Shown here: positions 46,249-56,219 of the stretch, one piece after another
Position numbering within the stretch: the stretch's first letter is position 1
Layout: the number at the start of each line of letters is the position of its first letter
NCBI RefSeq assembly: GCF_001625215.2
Contig: NC_030382.2
Span: forward strand, 47,953,364 to 48,017,363
From: Daucus carota subsp. sativus
Taxonomy: Eukaryota > Streptophyta > Magnoliopsida > Apiales > Apiaceae
Direction of reading: 5' to 3'
DNA: 64,000 nt
Position numbers and translations under genes: made by a program
Notes under the pieces: generated by a model
Seen by the model: the letters and a program-made list of their open reading frames with translations, nothing else
Told to the model about the DNA's origin: nothing
The model's database searches: none

Positions 46249-46797
46249 TATTTATCTTTTGTAGGACTTGTCCTACGACTCCTTGGTCTTAAGAACACAA
46301 GTTTTGGAGTTCTTGAGTTCTCTTTATTTATTAATGAAATGAAATGGATTATCAAACAAATATGACTTGCACAAAATTAACACCTTTCAGAAATTAAAGA
46401 GAGGTTTTGATCAAATAGACATCTAAATCGAGAGAAGAAAAAAAAGTTCTATAATAAATATATAAACCGCAAATGAATATCTAAATCACGATAGTTCTAT
46501 GATCTCCAACTATATGATCTCAAATTAGGACAAGTGAGATGATAAAATGTCACGAAAGGCAAAAAGTTCAACAATAAGTGTTTAGATCCCAAATGGATAT
46601 CTAAATCACACGATGGGTCTATGATACCCTGTGTGCAAATCTGAAAACCTAATTTTAATATCTTTCAACTATAAAGAAGAGTTGATTTATCATCATAATA
46701 AATTTTAAATCTAGTTTTAATTTCTCTCCACTATAAAATAAAACTGATATTTTGTAAAATAAAAATTTACCAAGAACAAAAGGAGTTTGAGATGAAC
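46249..46797. other. intergenic DNA
   Basis: AT-rich sequence with a diverged repeat (AAATGAATATCTAAATCACGA and AAATGGATATCTAAATCACAC, about 46472 and 46588). No gene was seen. Confidence 0.4.
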
Positions 46798-47281
46798 AAG
46801 GCTCAGATCTTTAAAATTATCAGGCAAAAGAGGGCAACACTGCCATGGCTGCAACATTTTGCCCCGCCAAGATACAGGTCGCATTCACTCAGTGCCCAAT
46901 TCAACTCAGAAAAAATGTTACCGAATCATCATCACAGCCTTTTGTTAGAGCAAGTCCAAAAGTTACCATATCTAAAAGAACGGAGGGAGTAATAGTAATA
47001 TATATATATCGCCATGCAAATAAAGCTCAGCTAGTGCTGGTAAATGCATGATTCTGGTGGTGGTGCAAGATAATTACTTGGAAGTACTACATAATTATTG
47101 TTTCTGGCATTGCAGATCTGGCTTGTGGAAACATTTGATCAGACAGCAGATGTTCCATAAACAGACAGAACAGGGGTTTGTTTTAATTTTGATGAGGATA
47201 TGGAAATCACCGGCTTAGAGAGGGCAACACCCCGGAGAACTCCCTACTCTCTCGAGCCTCTTTCCTTTTTCTGAGTTTTTT
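46798..47281 (+). repeat. two-block repeat unit, copy 2 (possible ncRNA locus)
   Basis: Block A (46798-46941) holds AAGGCTCAGATCT, GCAAAAGAGGGCAACACTGC, ATGGCTGCAA, GCCCCGCCAAGATAC, TTCAACTCAGAAAA and ATCATCACAGCC. Block B (about 47171-47281) holds GAAATCACCGGCTTAGAGAG, GGCAACACCCC, CTCTCGAGCCTC and TTTTTCTGAGTTTTTT. It is the most diverged copy in block B but keeps the AACTCAGAAAA/TTTTCTGAGTT inverted pair. An ATG in block A opens a short frame (MAATFCPAKIQ) that does not match copy 1. Confidence 0.6.
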
Positions 47282-48163
47282 CATTTCCTCACTGTGTTTC
47301 TACCACTAACTTTTGTTTTTGTACCCAAATTCTCTTTACTCTTTTTGGTTTTGTTTCCTGTTTTGACCTTGGGGGCAAACTGAAGGTGGGGAAAATATAG
47401 TGGTAGTTTTGTCATTAACATCCATGTTGTAAACCGTGCAATGTGCGTTTGAGGAGTCTACTTTATCTTGACTGAAGCTATCTAGGCCGTCTTGGTAAAT
47501 GGTAACTCTGCGTAATGTCCGTCCACGTTTGCTTGCAAGGAGAGTTTTAGGAGTATTTAATTTTTTCGAAGTTCGAATAATTGATGGGATTCATGGTTTG
47601 AACATTCCAGCACTGTTTAGAGTATTCAGTTCTATTATTTCTCCTGACAAAAATAAAATAAAATAAATTCGATTATTTCTCCAATATTCTAATACTAATA
47701 TCATGAATTGAAAAATCGTTACGGTCACAAGTTACAGCCTACCGGTCGTCGCTTCCACCTCGAACGATAGTCTTATAATGCGACTTCTTTTTAACTTTGT
47801 GGGGGTGGGGGGTGGTTTTGTTTCCAGCTTTTAAGTCGGGTTTCTGATTTATAAAATAGAAGTATTTATTTTTATCGTTTGCGTAAAAAATCAAACACTT
47901 TAATCACTAACTTACTTCTAACTTCTACTCCACTCTTTTATTTTAAGCAGAAAGCACTTATTTTAAACTCACTCAAACAGCCCCTTGTATTTTTTTGTCA
48001 GGGACTTCTTTTCAAAATAAAAATAATTTGAATTTTTTAATAGGATCTAGTCGTTTATAGTAATTTTATTTATGAAAGACTCAAAAAGAGTCTTCTTTTT
48101 TGTTATAAATTAAGACTCGAAAAGTGTTTAATTAAATTTTATTAAGGAGTTACTACCTCTGTC
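47282..48163. other. intergenic DNA
   Basis: AT-rich sequence without recognisable genes. A G-run (GTGGGGGTGGGGGGTGG, about 47800) is the only notable local feature. Confidence 0.4.
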
Positions 48164-48600
48164 CCTTTCATTTCTTTACAATTACTATTTTGAGATGTCC
48201 TTCTCATTTCTTTACGTTACTATAAATAGTAAGTTTTTTCCATCATTACACCCACTATCTTCCCCTACTATCTCATACTCCCTCCGTTTCAAAATGCATG
48301 ACACTTTGACTTTTTACACACATTTCAAAGTGTTTTGACGAAGCATCTAGAATCATCATTTCTTTTAAAAAAAATTTCTACTTTAAAATTTTGATTATAT
48401 ACTTTTATTAAAAAAAATAAAATTTCAAAAATAATAAATATAAGTACACGGTCAAAGAATTTTAAACTAAATGCAAAAAGTCAAAGTGTCATACATTTTA
48501 AAAAGGATGAAGTATTTAACAATAAAAACTACTATTACACCCACTAGTTTCCTCCACTATCTCAAATCTATTATTAAATATTGATAAATCCCACCACTTT
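48164..48600. mobile_element. Stowaway MITE E nested in an older Stowaway-like element
   Basis: The inner element at 48278-48512 starts CTCCCTCCGTTTCAAAATGC and ends inverted at AAAGTGTCATACATTTTAAA and AAGGATGAAG, flanked by TA. It interrupts an older element beginning CTCTGTCCCTTTCATTTC near 48170, related to the truncated copy at 210-337. The words ACACCCACTA and TCTCA occur on both sides of the inner insertion. Confidence 0.7.
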
Positions 48601-48698
48601 ACTCACTTTTCATGTTTCGTTTGGTGTGATTACTCGTGAGTAACTTTTATAACAGTTTTTTTTTTTGAAAAACATCGTGTAAAATACTTATTTGACCT

Positions 48699-48909
48699 AT
48701 TTAGTAACGGTTTGGCTAGTGTGTGTCCATGGGCACAGGCTAAGCGCGGAAATTTTTGTATTTGGGGGATTTTGATTGGTGTGGTTGGTGTATTTGCAGG
48801 GGGGTCCACCATTATCATGAGATAGGAACCAATTAAAATGATCCAAGCACAAAATTTTCCGCGCTTAGCATGTGCCCATGGGCACACCATAGAAAAATCG
48901 ATTTAGTAA
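48699..48909. mobile_element. Mutator-type MITE, copy 2 (193 bp)
   Basis: The 9-bp duplication ATTTAGTAA occurs at 48699-48707 and 48901-48909. The 193-bp element (48708-48900) has long inverted ends: left CGGTTTGGCTAGTGTGTGTC continuing CATGGGCACA; the right complement starts CGATTTTTCTATGGTGTGCC and continues CATGGGCACATGCTAAGCGC. It matches the copy at 37580 in length and termini and differs in the interior. Confidence 0.9.
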
Positions 48910-49096
48910 TACTATATAATAAATTATATTAATAAAATAAATATTATTATAATATAAGTAAACAATTTTTCATCAGCTCGATTTTTCATATTAATACTAC
49001 CTCAACGATTAATCCTAATTTTCAATTTATAGAATCATAAAAATCAATTGATTTTAAATAAAATCAAATTTTATGACTTGAATAAAAATAATGGAT

Positions 49097-49554
49097 AAGG
49101 CTCAGATCTGTAAAGACCAGGCAAGAGGGTAACACCGCCATGGCTGCAACCCATCCGGGTCGCCCCGCCAAGATACGGGTCACATTCACTCTGACCCGAT
49201 TCAACTCAGAAAATCAAATAATATAATCATCACAGCCTCTGTTAATATTTCCATTACATATACTCCCTCCGTCCCAAAAGAGATTATTACATGTGAAGAT
49301 GCTGATGAAGATGAAGAAGTAGAAGAGCAAGAACAATGTCTGTGTGTGTATATATATGTAATTTCTTCTTTCTATTTGCTTTACCAGTTTCCCTCTGTCT
49401 GTTGTTTACACACAGTGAAAACACACAAGGGTTGTTGATTTTAGTGGGCATGAAATCATGGGCTGAAAGATCCATGGATCTTGACAGAGAGGGCAACTAA
49501 CCCTTGCAAACATCCTTCTCTCCGCCGCCTCATTCATTTTTTCTGAGTTTTTTT
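49097..49554 (+). repeat. two-block repeat unit, copy 3 (possible ncRNA locus)
   Basis: Block A (49097-49239) holds AAGGCTCAGATCTGTAA, GGCAAGAGGGTAACACCGCC, ATGGCTGCAACCC, CGGGTCGCCCCGCCAAGATA and TTCAACTCAGAAAA, and ends CATCACAGCCTC. Block B (49423-49554) holds ACACAAGGGTTGTTGATTTT, the palindrome AGATCCATGGATCT, CAGAGAGGGCAACTAACC and TTTCTGAGTTTTTTT. Block A can fold locally (CGGGTCA with TGACCCG). A Stowaway terminus (CTCCCTCCGTCCC, 49263) lies in the unconserved spacer. This copy is closest to a consensus of the three. Confidence 0.6.
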
Positions 49555-50843
49555 ACATGCCTTGTGTCAATGTTGATCAATTGTGCTTTATAGTACTGGT
49601 GATTTTAGTTTGCTTATTTTCTGACCCTTGGATTAGGGATGCTTCAGTTACGTGATAAATCAACGGTGTTTGCGCTATTTGATTGTCTTTTTTTCTTTTT
49701 CGGGAAATAAAGTGTTACACTATCCCTATTAGCTGGCTTTTTAATAACTACTCAAATATTCCTCAAAAAAATAAAATAATAACTACTCAAATATAAAAGA
49801 TAATTTCTTTTTTTTTTTTGACTAAAAATATAAAAGATAATTTCTATATACAAAGATCGATCTTATACGGCTGTTAATGATCCATAAATCGGTAAATTGA
49901 TTTGATTTACTCATATTTGATAAAAAATATAATAATTATATCGGGATTTTATCAATCTATTAGACTTGAAATTCGGTCCCTTTCTTAAATATATAAAACT
50001 ATTCAAAATTATATATATAATTGATTTTAAAAAAAAATATTGGAGTATCCAAAAAAATTCCAATATATAGAGATGGACAAGTTTTCCACCCTCTTGGATC
50101 CTGATAAAATCCCCGCCCCGTACGGATCGAGGAATCGGGGATTACTAAATATATTATAATATTCTTAAAAATTTTAATGAATTCCCCGAATCTCCATTTC
50201 TAATTCGGGAAGGAGATCAGGAAACAAAAAATATCATTCATGAATGAGGGCTTGTTCGGAGATTGTTGGAAGCTAGGGTGGGCAGGATAGTATTCCCCAA
50301 ACCCGAAGTAACCCGACGTATAGAGTACAAAATTTTCATATCTTCTTGTATATATGAAATTATAATTTAATAAAAATATTAGAATGTCTAAAATTTTTAG
50401 CAATTCACCAGAAAGCACTAATTGTGCAAAACATTTTCTTATCTTCTCATATTAATTTATAATTTAATAAAAAAAACTAAGATATCCAAAAAAATTCCCT
50501 ATGTTCATGTGTCACACTACATATATTTGTGTGTATGCTTCCATCAGAATCTGTCACATGCAATACCGCTTCGCTTGGGACCATTTTTGGTAGAAAATTT
50601 TGAATACTTTAGCAATACTGTTTTAATAAATCAACAGAGTGATCTGAACACAAAGAACACATATTCATGAACAAATATACATTGTAACCTGCAAAAAATG
50701 AAAAAAAGACTCTTTCTGTACATCTGAATCCTAAAATGCAACGACATGAATTATTGTTATAAACAATACTCTCTTCCGCCAGCAATAATAGCTGTATATA
50801 ATTCTTGCTGTGATTATAAACACGATGATGTATTGATACATTT
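49555..50843. other. intergenic DNA downstream of the small two-exon gene
   Basis: AT-rich sequence. At 50090-50220 an inverted-repeat-like segment (CCCGCCCCGTACGGATCGAG, CGGGGATTACT, CCCCGAATCTCC) may be an old TIR element. No gene was seen. Confidence 0.4.
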
Positions 50844-51381
50844 TCAAATATTAATCATTCGATTTTCGGGTGCGAAAGCTCTTCCCCTGTCATTCTTTCT
50901 CCTTCCTGCAGACAATGATCATATAATCAAAGTTAGTAAATTTTCGGGTGAAAATTTGAAGCACGTAGTAATATAAGTTGTACATGAAAGCGAACCGAAA
51001 ACACTTACTAGGCTTATTTCTTCTCCGAGACATGACAATATCAGGAATGAAAACTCCAGTTCCAGTATTACCATTTCTCCACAAACTCTGAATACAAGCA
51101 GGAACAGAATTAGCGCTGGCCTTCTCATTGTTTGTCCAATCGAAATAGCTTCCCATTTTATTCGAAGAGTTGCGCTTATTTGAGCTTAAGATCTTGCGTC
51201 TATGATCAACAGTAGCATAATCTTCTCTTGCTTTCTCATCATCTGCCGTTAGTAGCAGTATTTGCCTTTTAAGTTCCTCGTAGAAAGAATCATCATCGCC
51301 GCTATTTAGATCATAATGCTCTTGGCTAGATTGATCCATGTCAATGCCGTAAATAATTGGAGGAATGCTGTAGAGTTGCAT
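50844..51381 (-). CDS. small plant protein of unknown function (two exons)
   Basis: Exon 1 (51381-51009) and exon 2 (50905-50844) join in frame to 144 residues through a GTAAGT donor and a CTGCAG acceptor. The N-terminal half is acidic (DLNSGDDDSFYEELKRQ) with a helix EELKRQILLLTADDEKARED. The C-terminal half has SVPACIQSLWRNGNTGTGVF and IPDIVMSRRRNKP, then exon 2 adds RRRKNDRGRAF. The basic RRRNKPRRRKNDRGR run across the junction looks like a nuclear-localisation or nucleic-acid-binding stretch. I recall similar uncharacterised plant proteins with the GTGVFIP motif, but no function is known to me. A second in-frame ATG lies 14 codons downstream and may be the real start. Confidence 0.65.
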
Positions 51382-52298
51382 TCGATGTCAAGACTTCTGG
51401 ATGAGTAATGTTTGATTCTATGATGACTTATATATAGAGCATGATAAATAAGAATAATGTACATTTGATAGAGATGACTCCAAATGGATCCAAGTCTAAA
51501 GAATATGACTGGCTTTGTTGGTTTGTATATGTCTTAAGGTGTCTCAGTCTCCCCGGTCTCTTTTAAATGAACTCTTGAATTGGCTTCTTCTTCTTTGTGA
51601 GGTGAATAGTATTCTGTTTCTTTCAAAATCTTTATGTTTAAGGAGGACTTGTATATTGTATATTGTTCAGGTGCAATGCCGGCGCAAATGATAAGTTACT
51701 TCATTGACTCTACAATTAATATATGCTTTATATGTGATAAGCAAGAGCCGATTAATATGAAGTAGAAGTCAGAGTAGTCGATTAAGTTAGGGGGTCGTTG
51801 CTCTCGACTTGTGGAGGCTGACTAATCAATTGGACAGTACTATCATTAACAGAGTTAAACATTTGGCATCAATGACTACAGATGCAACAGGCTTAGTTTC
51901 GGCTTTAAGCCAAATTATTTTTAAATATTTAACAGCATAAATCAGGCCAAAATAAACATCCTGAAAAAGAGTCGAAACTAAAATAAACATGTACGATGCG
52001 TTTAACTCATAGAATAGGGTCCGAGAAAGATAAAATGTACGCAGATTTTATCTCTACTCATCGACGAGTGTAAAGATGTTGTCTTTTTTAAGACCCTTTT
52101 AATAAAATAAAGTCGGAGTATCAATGTTTGAGTGTAAATGAATTCTATTGTGATAATTATCTTCTTAATTTCTATGTTATCAAACACATAAAGCCCTGCT
52201 AATTAGCTGGTTTTTGTAACAAAAATCTCTTAAAAGGTTAAAAGAACCGTCTCATTTTGAGAAGATTATAGAGCAGTTCTACCTGCATGAAATAGATA
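51382..52298. other. upstream region of the small gene and spacer
   Basis: It holds the promoter of the leftward small gene. No other gene is visible. Confidence 0.4.
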
Positions 52299-52529
52299 CT
52301 CCCTCTGTCCCTCTAATCTCTTTAAGTTATTTTCTGGCACGTTTTTCCACACTCATTTAAAGTATAATTACATAATATGTTTTTTTAATTTTTTTCTCTG
52401 AATAAAAGTTTGTTGTTTAAACTTTTATTCAAAAAAAAAAATTAAAAAAAAGTTATGAAACTATACTTTATAGGAGTCTCGAAATGCGTGCAAACAGTGC
52501 ATGTAAACTACTGAAGGGGACGGAGGGAG
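52299..52529. mobile_element. Stowaway MITE F
   Basis: The left end CTCCCTCTGTCCCTCTAATC and right end GGGGACGGAGGGAG are flanked by TA (52297-52298, 52530-52531). The internal inverted repeat around GTTTAAAC (GAATAAAAGTTTG and complement) can form a hairpin. Length is 231 bp. Confidence 0.88.
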
Positions 52530-54199
52530 TATAAGATAGCAAAATCTTTTCGACAATGTGAAATTACAGTTAGGTAATTATAATATTAGTCGCTAAAGAT
52601 GCGATTTTGGGATAGGAAAAATACAGCTACAGTCTAAGCAAGGCTGGAAGGCTCTGGTGCTGAAGATCTGTTGATTGTTGTAATATGTTGAAACCTCTCT
52701 ATGTTAATGCATCAGGGACTAAAATTTTGGACAATGTAACCCAACTTTGATCAAAGTCTAGGACAGACATAAGCTATTTCTTTGACAGTGATTTCATGTA
52801 TATGTAGCTATCTAAAGTTTTCTCAAGATACTATTTTAACATTCGTACCAATTGCAATAATAAACTTTCCGTAATAAAATTATCGTTCTTATCTACTTCG
52901 GGAAACGATGGAAGTAGAATAAAGATGGCATATATGGCTGCCCATTTGCATGTACTTGAACCATATTTCATTCTGTCACATGCCCTTTTCGTCATCTTAA
53001 AGAATATTCTGTTGAAAAAGATTCTGAAGTTTCGTAAAGATTGATGATTCGATATCACTTATCAGTACTATTGCGACCCAACAATATGAAATTGGAATCC
53101 GGAGAAATTCCTGTACATCTTTTAGAAAGTTTTGTACTTCACTTGCTAACATCAACAATCGAACAAATTCTCGTCAATGGTCGTACTTTCAGCTTTGCAA
53201 TAGATTTTGATCGATTCGTAAGAATCAAGATCTTTGGGGATAAATATTTCATCTAACAGATGTCATCACTCAACAGTCATTTGAATTTTATCTTCTTCAG
53301 TATGAAAAGATGATAATACTTTTTTTAATCCTGAGTTTTTTGCCCATAGTATTTTCCACTTAAAGACACAGGGCAAGAGAGTGACATTACTCATTTCTAG
53401 AAAACCCATTTAAAATAAAACAAAATATGTAGAGGGAAAATACAATGAGGAATATATGCTGGTATATCATAGAGCTAATGTCAAAGCTAGAAAGATTTGA
53501 TGCCGAAACATCAACGTAGCAGTGGATTAAAAGGTAGTATGCTGTTGAACTAAAAACCACACAATTGAACTGATAATCAATCTCTTTAGGTTGTGATAGA
53601 GATGTCCATTCAGAGCTAGCTAACACTGCATGTTTGTAACTTTGTATGGATATCCTGAAAACAGGGTGGGCTAAGTTCCTTCGAGACAAATTATATGACT
53701 TGCACCATTTCAGTTCACACATAAATGCTTTGTGCGGTTCATAAATCAGCATTATGCTTTACCTCTTGACAAATATATATGCTAACCATAATTTTAATTA
53801 AATGTAAGGTGCTCATAATATAATTAAATGTAAGGTGCTCATAATAATACAATATATATCAGCCAGAATCAAACAAAAATTTCTACCAACTCTAAAAGAT
53901 TCTTTTTACTAATTTTTTCGTTCAATCGGGTTCAACTTAAAAGAGTCTTTTTCTAGTTTCTCCAAATTCATAATACAATGTATTTCATTCTGCTTTCTCC
54001 CATTTCATTCTATCCAAGTCACCAAGTGAACGCAGCCTTAGTTCAAAGCAGAGTCCGCGGAGACTATATACCTCTCATTGCAGATTAAGAACCGGATGTA
54101 CCTGGACTTGATAAGTGCAGCATGCATCTTAGTCTCAAATACGTGGACCTTTTCACACCCTGAAACACATTTTTGTGGAGAGTTTTGGCTCGACTATTA
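52530..54199. other. intergenic DNA
   Basis: No credible gene. A 28-bp tandem duplication (TAATTAAATGTAAGGTGCTC) lies at about 53797-53845. Frames at 53041-53256 and 53387-53752 lack recognisable domains. Confidence 0.4.
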
Positions 54200-54575
54200 G
54201 AGCATCTCCAATGGTGCTCTTAAGTCACTCTTCAAAATATAATATAATATTTGGCTCCTAGTGAGTTAAGACGTTGAAAAAGATTTCAACTCCAATGCTC
54301 TTCTTTATACTTGCTCCTTATTCATATTTTATTCATATAAAAGAGAGAGAAAAGTAAAAAGAGAGAATTGTTGGGAGTAAAGTTGGAGGGAAACCAATAT
54401 TATATTCATGAAAAAGAAGTTAATAGCTCTTACATGCTCTTTAAAAGAGAGGAGAGATGTTAAGTTCTTAATTTTTTAAAGAGCTTCTAAGAGCCCATTG
54501 GAGCTCTAATTCTTGCATTGCTCTTTAAATTTGAAGTTAAGAGCTCATTTAGAGAGCCCCTTGGAGATGCTCTTA
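54197..54575. mobile_element. Tourist/PIF-Harbinger-type MITE
   Basis: Inverted ends GAGCATCTCCAATGG and TTGGAGATGCTC bound 54200-54572 (373 bp), flanked by TTA at 54197-54199 and 54573-54575. A TTA duplication fits PIF/Harbinger elements. Its internal GAGCTC-rich words recur on both arms. It lies about 590 bp upstream of the CXE gene TATA box. Confidence 0.82.
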
Positions 54576-55217
54576 AGTATTAACTGAACCTAGAGCGACC
54601 AGCTTTATTTAAAATAATAATCAAGCGGTGTCAACATTCAGTTGGTGCAGCTTCCTATAGTGCGGTGGTGGGAGCTACACAACCCTCTTGTTTTTGAAGT
54701 TAAATCATCTCTACATCCCTGCTGCCATCACATTTCAAAAATGAGTTGGTATATATTTGTTGGTGAAACTTCGAGCTACCTTGTAAAGGAATCATTAGAG
54801 GGCGTGTGCATGTACCCAACTAGTACATTCACACGGTGCCAAAGGTCAATGTATTCAACTTGTTGCACATTTGGTGTGCGCATCTATTACGAAACTATAA
54901 ACTGTAGGGTCGAATATTTGTGGAATCTTTTACACAATCTACTCAACACTCCAGACCCTTCAAACATTCTCTAATCCTTTTTGACCACTTCATTCTTGCC
55001 ACTACATTCTCAAATTCGGTTCGGTAAGGGCGTTGAAAATGAGAGCCTCCCTCAACATTGCGCCCACAATTATACACGCCATATTGACTATCTTTTCCAA
55101 TTTGTCCACTTGTCATCTAAGCATTGGACATTGCTACTTCTCTTCAATCTTCATTGTCTATATAAATCCATCTCGTTCAACACAAGTTTCCTAAACCCAA
55201 AGATATTAGCATCATAT
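54576..55217 (+). promoter_or_regulatory. upstream region and TATA box of the CXE gene
   Basis: TATATAA at 55159-55165 lies 53 bp before the first ATG that fits the family (55218). The frame is open further upstream, but those ATGs precede the TATA box. A separate 110-codon frame at 54642-54974 has no recognisable domain and is not called. Confidence 0.6.
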
Positions 55218-56219
55218 ATGAAAATAAGAAGAATGGTTGCGATTACCGCAGATCCAACTTTGAGTCCTAAAGTTGCTAAGCACTACTCTCAGCAAACTGA
55301 GGGCGTGAAGGAGGAGATCCGTGGCCTCATTAGGGTTTATAAAGACGGGCACGTGGAACGACCACAGATCGTTCCATGTGTCACGAGCACTACGTTAGCC
55401 CCGGAGCTTGGCATCACTTCTTATGACATAGTTATTGACAAGTTGACGAGCATTTGGGCGCGTTTTTATGTTCTGAATTGTAGTGGCCATAAGCTCCCTT
55501 TGCTCGTGTACTTCCACGGTGGTGGATTCTGTGTTGGCTCCGCTGCTTGGAGTTGCTACCATGATTTTTTAGCGCGATTAGCTGCTAAAGCCGGGTGCAT
55601 AATCATGTCTGTGAATTACAGATTAGCCCCGGAGAATCCTCTTCCTGCAGCGTATGACGATGGAATAAAAGCTCTAATGTGGGTAAAACAGCAAGCAACA
55701 TATCCAACACGTGAATCATGGTCCAGAAAATGTGACTTCTCCAACATATTTCTAGCTGGTGATAGTGCTGGTGCCAATATAGCCTACAACGTGGCGACGC
55801 GGTTGAATTCCAGCGTGGCTCTCCGAGGAATTATACTAATTCAGCCATTTTTTGGCGGCGAAGCAAGAACTCATTCGGAGAAATACATGGTTCAGCCGCC
55901 TCACTCTGCCCTTAGCTTGGAGACTTCTGATACTTATTGGCGGTTATCGTTGCCATCTGGATCAAATCGTGACCACCCGTGGTGCAATCCAACAGCGAAG
56001 AAATTAGCAGTGCCTGTCATGGTTTGTGTGTCTGAATTGGACATACTGAAAGATAGGAACTTGGAGTTCTGTAATGGTCTGGCAATGTCAGGGAGCAAAG
56101 TGGAGTGTTTGATGTCTAAAGGAGTGGGACATGCATTTCAAGTTCTGAGCAACTCTCAGATTTCACAGACTCGTGCAAATGAGATGATCGCTTATATCAA
56201 GGCCTTCATTAACAGATAG
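55218..56219 (+). CDS. CXE-type carboxylesterase (plant GID1/HSL-like alpha/beta hydrolase)
   Basis: Intronless, 333 residues from the ATG at 55218; a second ATG at 55233 (MVAITADPTL) is an alternative start. The oxyanion-hole motif HGGG is at 100-103. The nucleophile elbow GDSAG is at 181-185 (Ser183). The acid is probably Asp275 in SELDILKDR and the base His305 in KGVGHAFQVL. The triad is complete, unlike GID1 gibberellin receptors, which lack the catalytic His, so this is an active esterase by sequence. YRLAPENPLPAAYDDG and SNIFLAGDSAGANIAYNVA are typical of plant CXE proteins. It is likely cytosolic, as no signal peptide precedes the chosen start. The substrate cannot be read from sequence. 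Confidence 0.92.
   Translation: MKIRRMVAITADPTLSPKVAKHYSQQTEGVKEEIRGLIRVYKDGHVERPQIVPCVTSTTLAPELGITSYDIVIDKLTSIWARFYVLNCSGHKLPLLVYFHGGGFCVGSAAWSCYHDFLARLAAKAGCIIMSVNYRLAPENPLPAAYDDGIKALMWVKQQATYPTRESWSRKCDFSNIFLAGDSAGANIAYNVATRLNSSVALRGIILIQPFFGGEARTHSEKYMVQPPHSALSLETSDTYWRLSLPSGSNRDHPWCNPTAKKLAVPVMVCVSELDILKDRNLEFCNGLAMSGSKVECLMSKGVGHAFQVLSNSQISQTRANEMIAYIKAFINR

Noticed and set aside
46798-46955. Short protein (MAATFCPAKIQ...) in copy 2 of the two-block unit
   Set aside because: The equivalent frames in copies 1 and 3 give different peptides or stop early, so the block is not conserved as protein.
54642-54974. 110-codon frame upstream of the CXE gene
   Set aside because: No recognisable domain. 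It ends before the CXE TATA box and has no gene context of its own.
54981-55217. Upstream in-frame extension of the CXE protein
   Set aside because: The TATA box at 55159 lies inside this stretch, and the family's usual N-terminus matches the ATG at 55218 or 55233.
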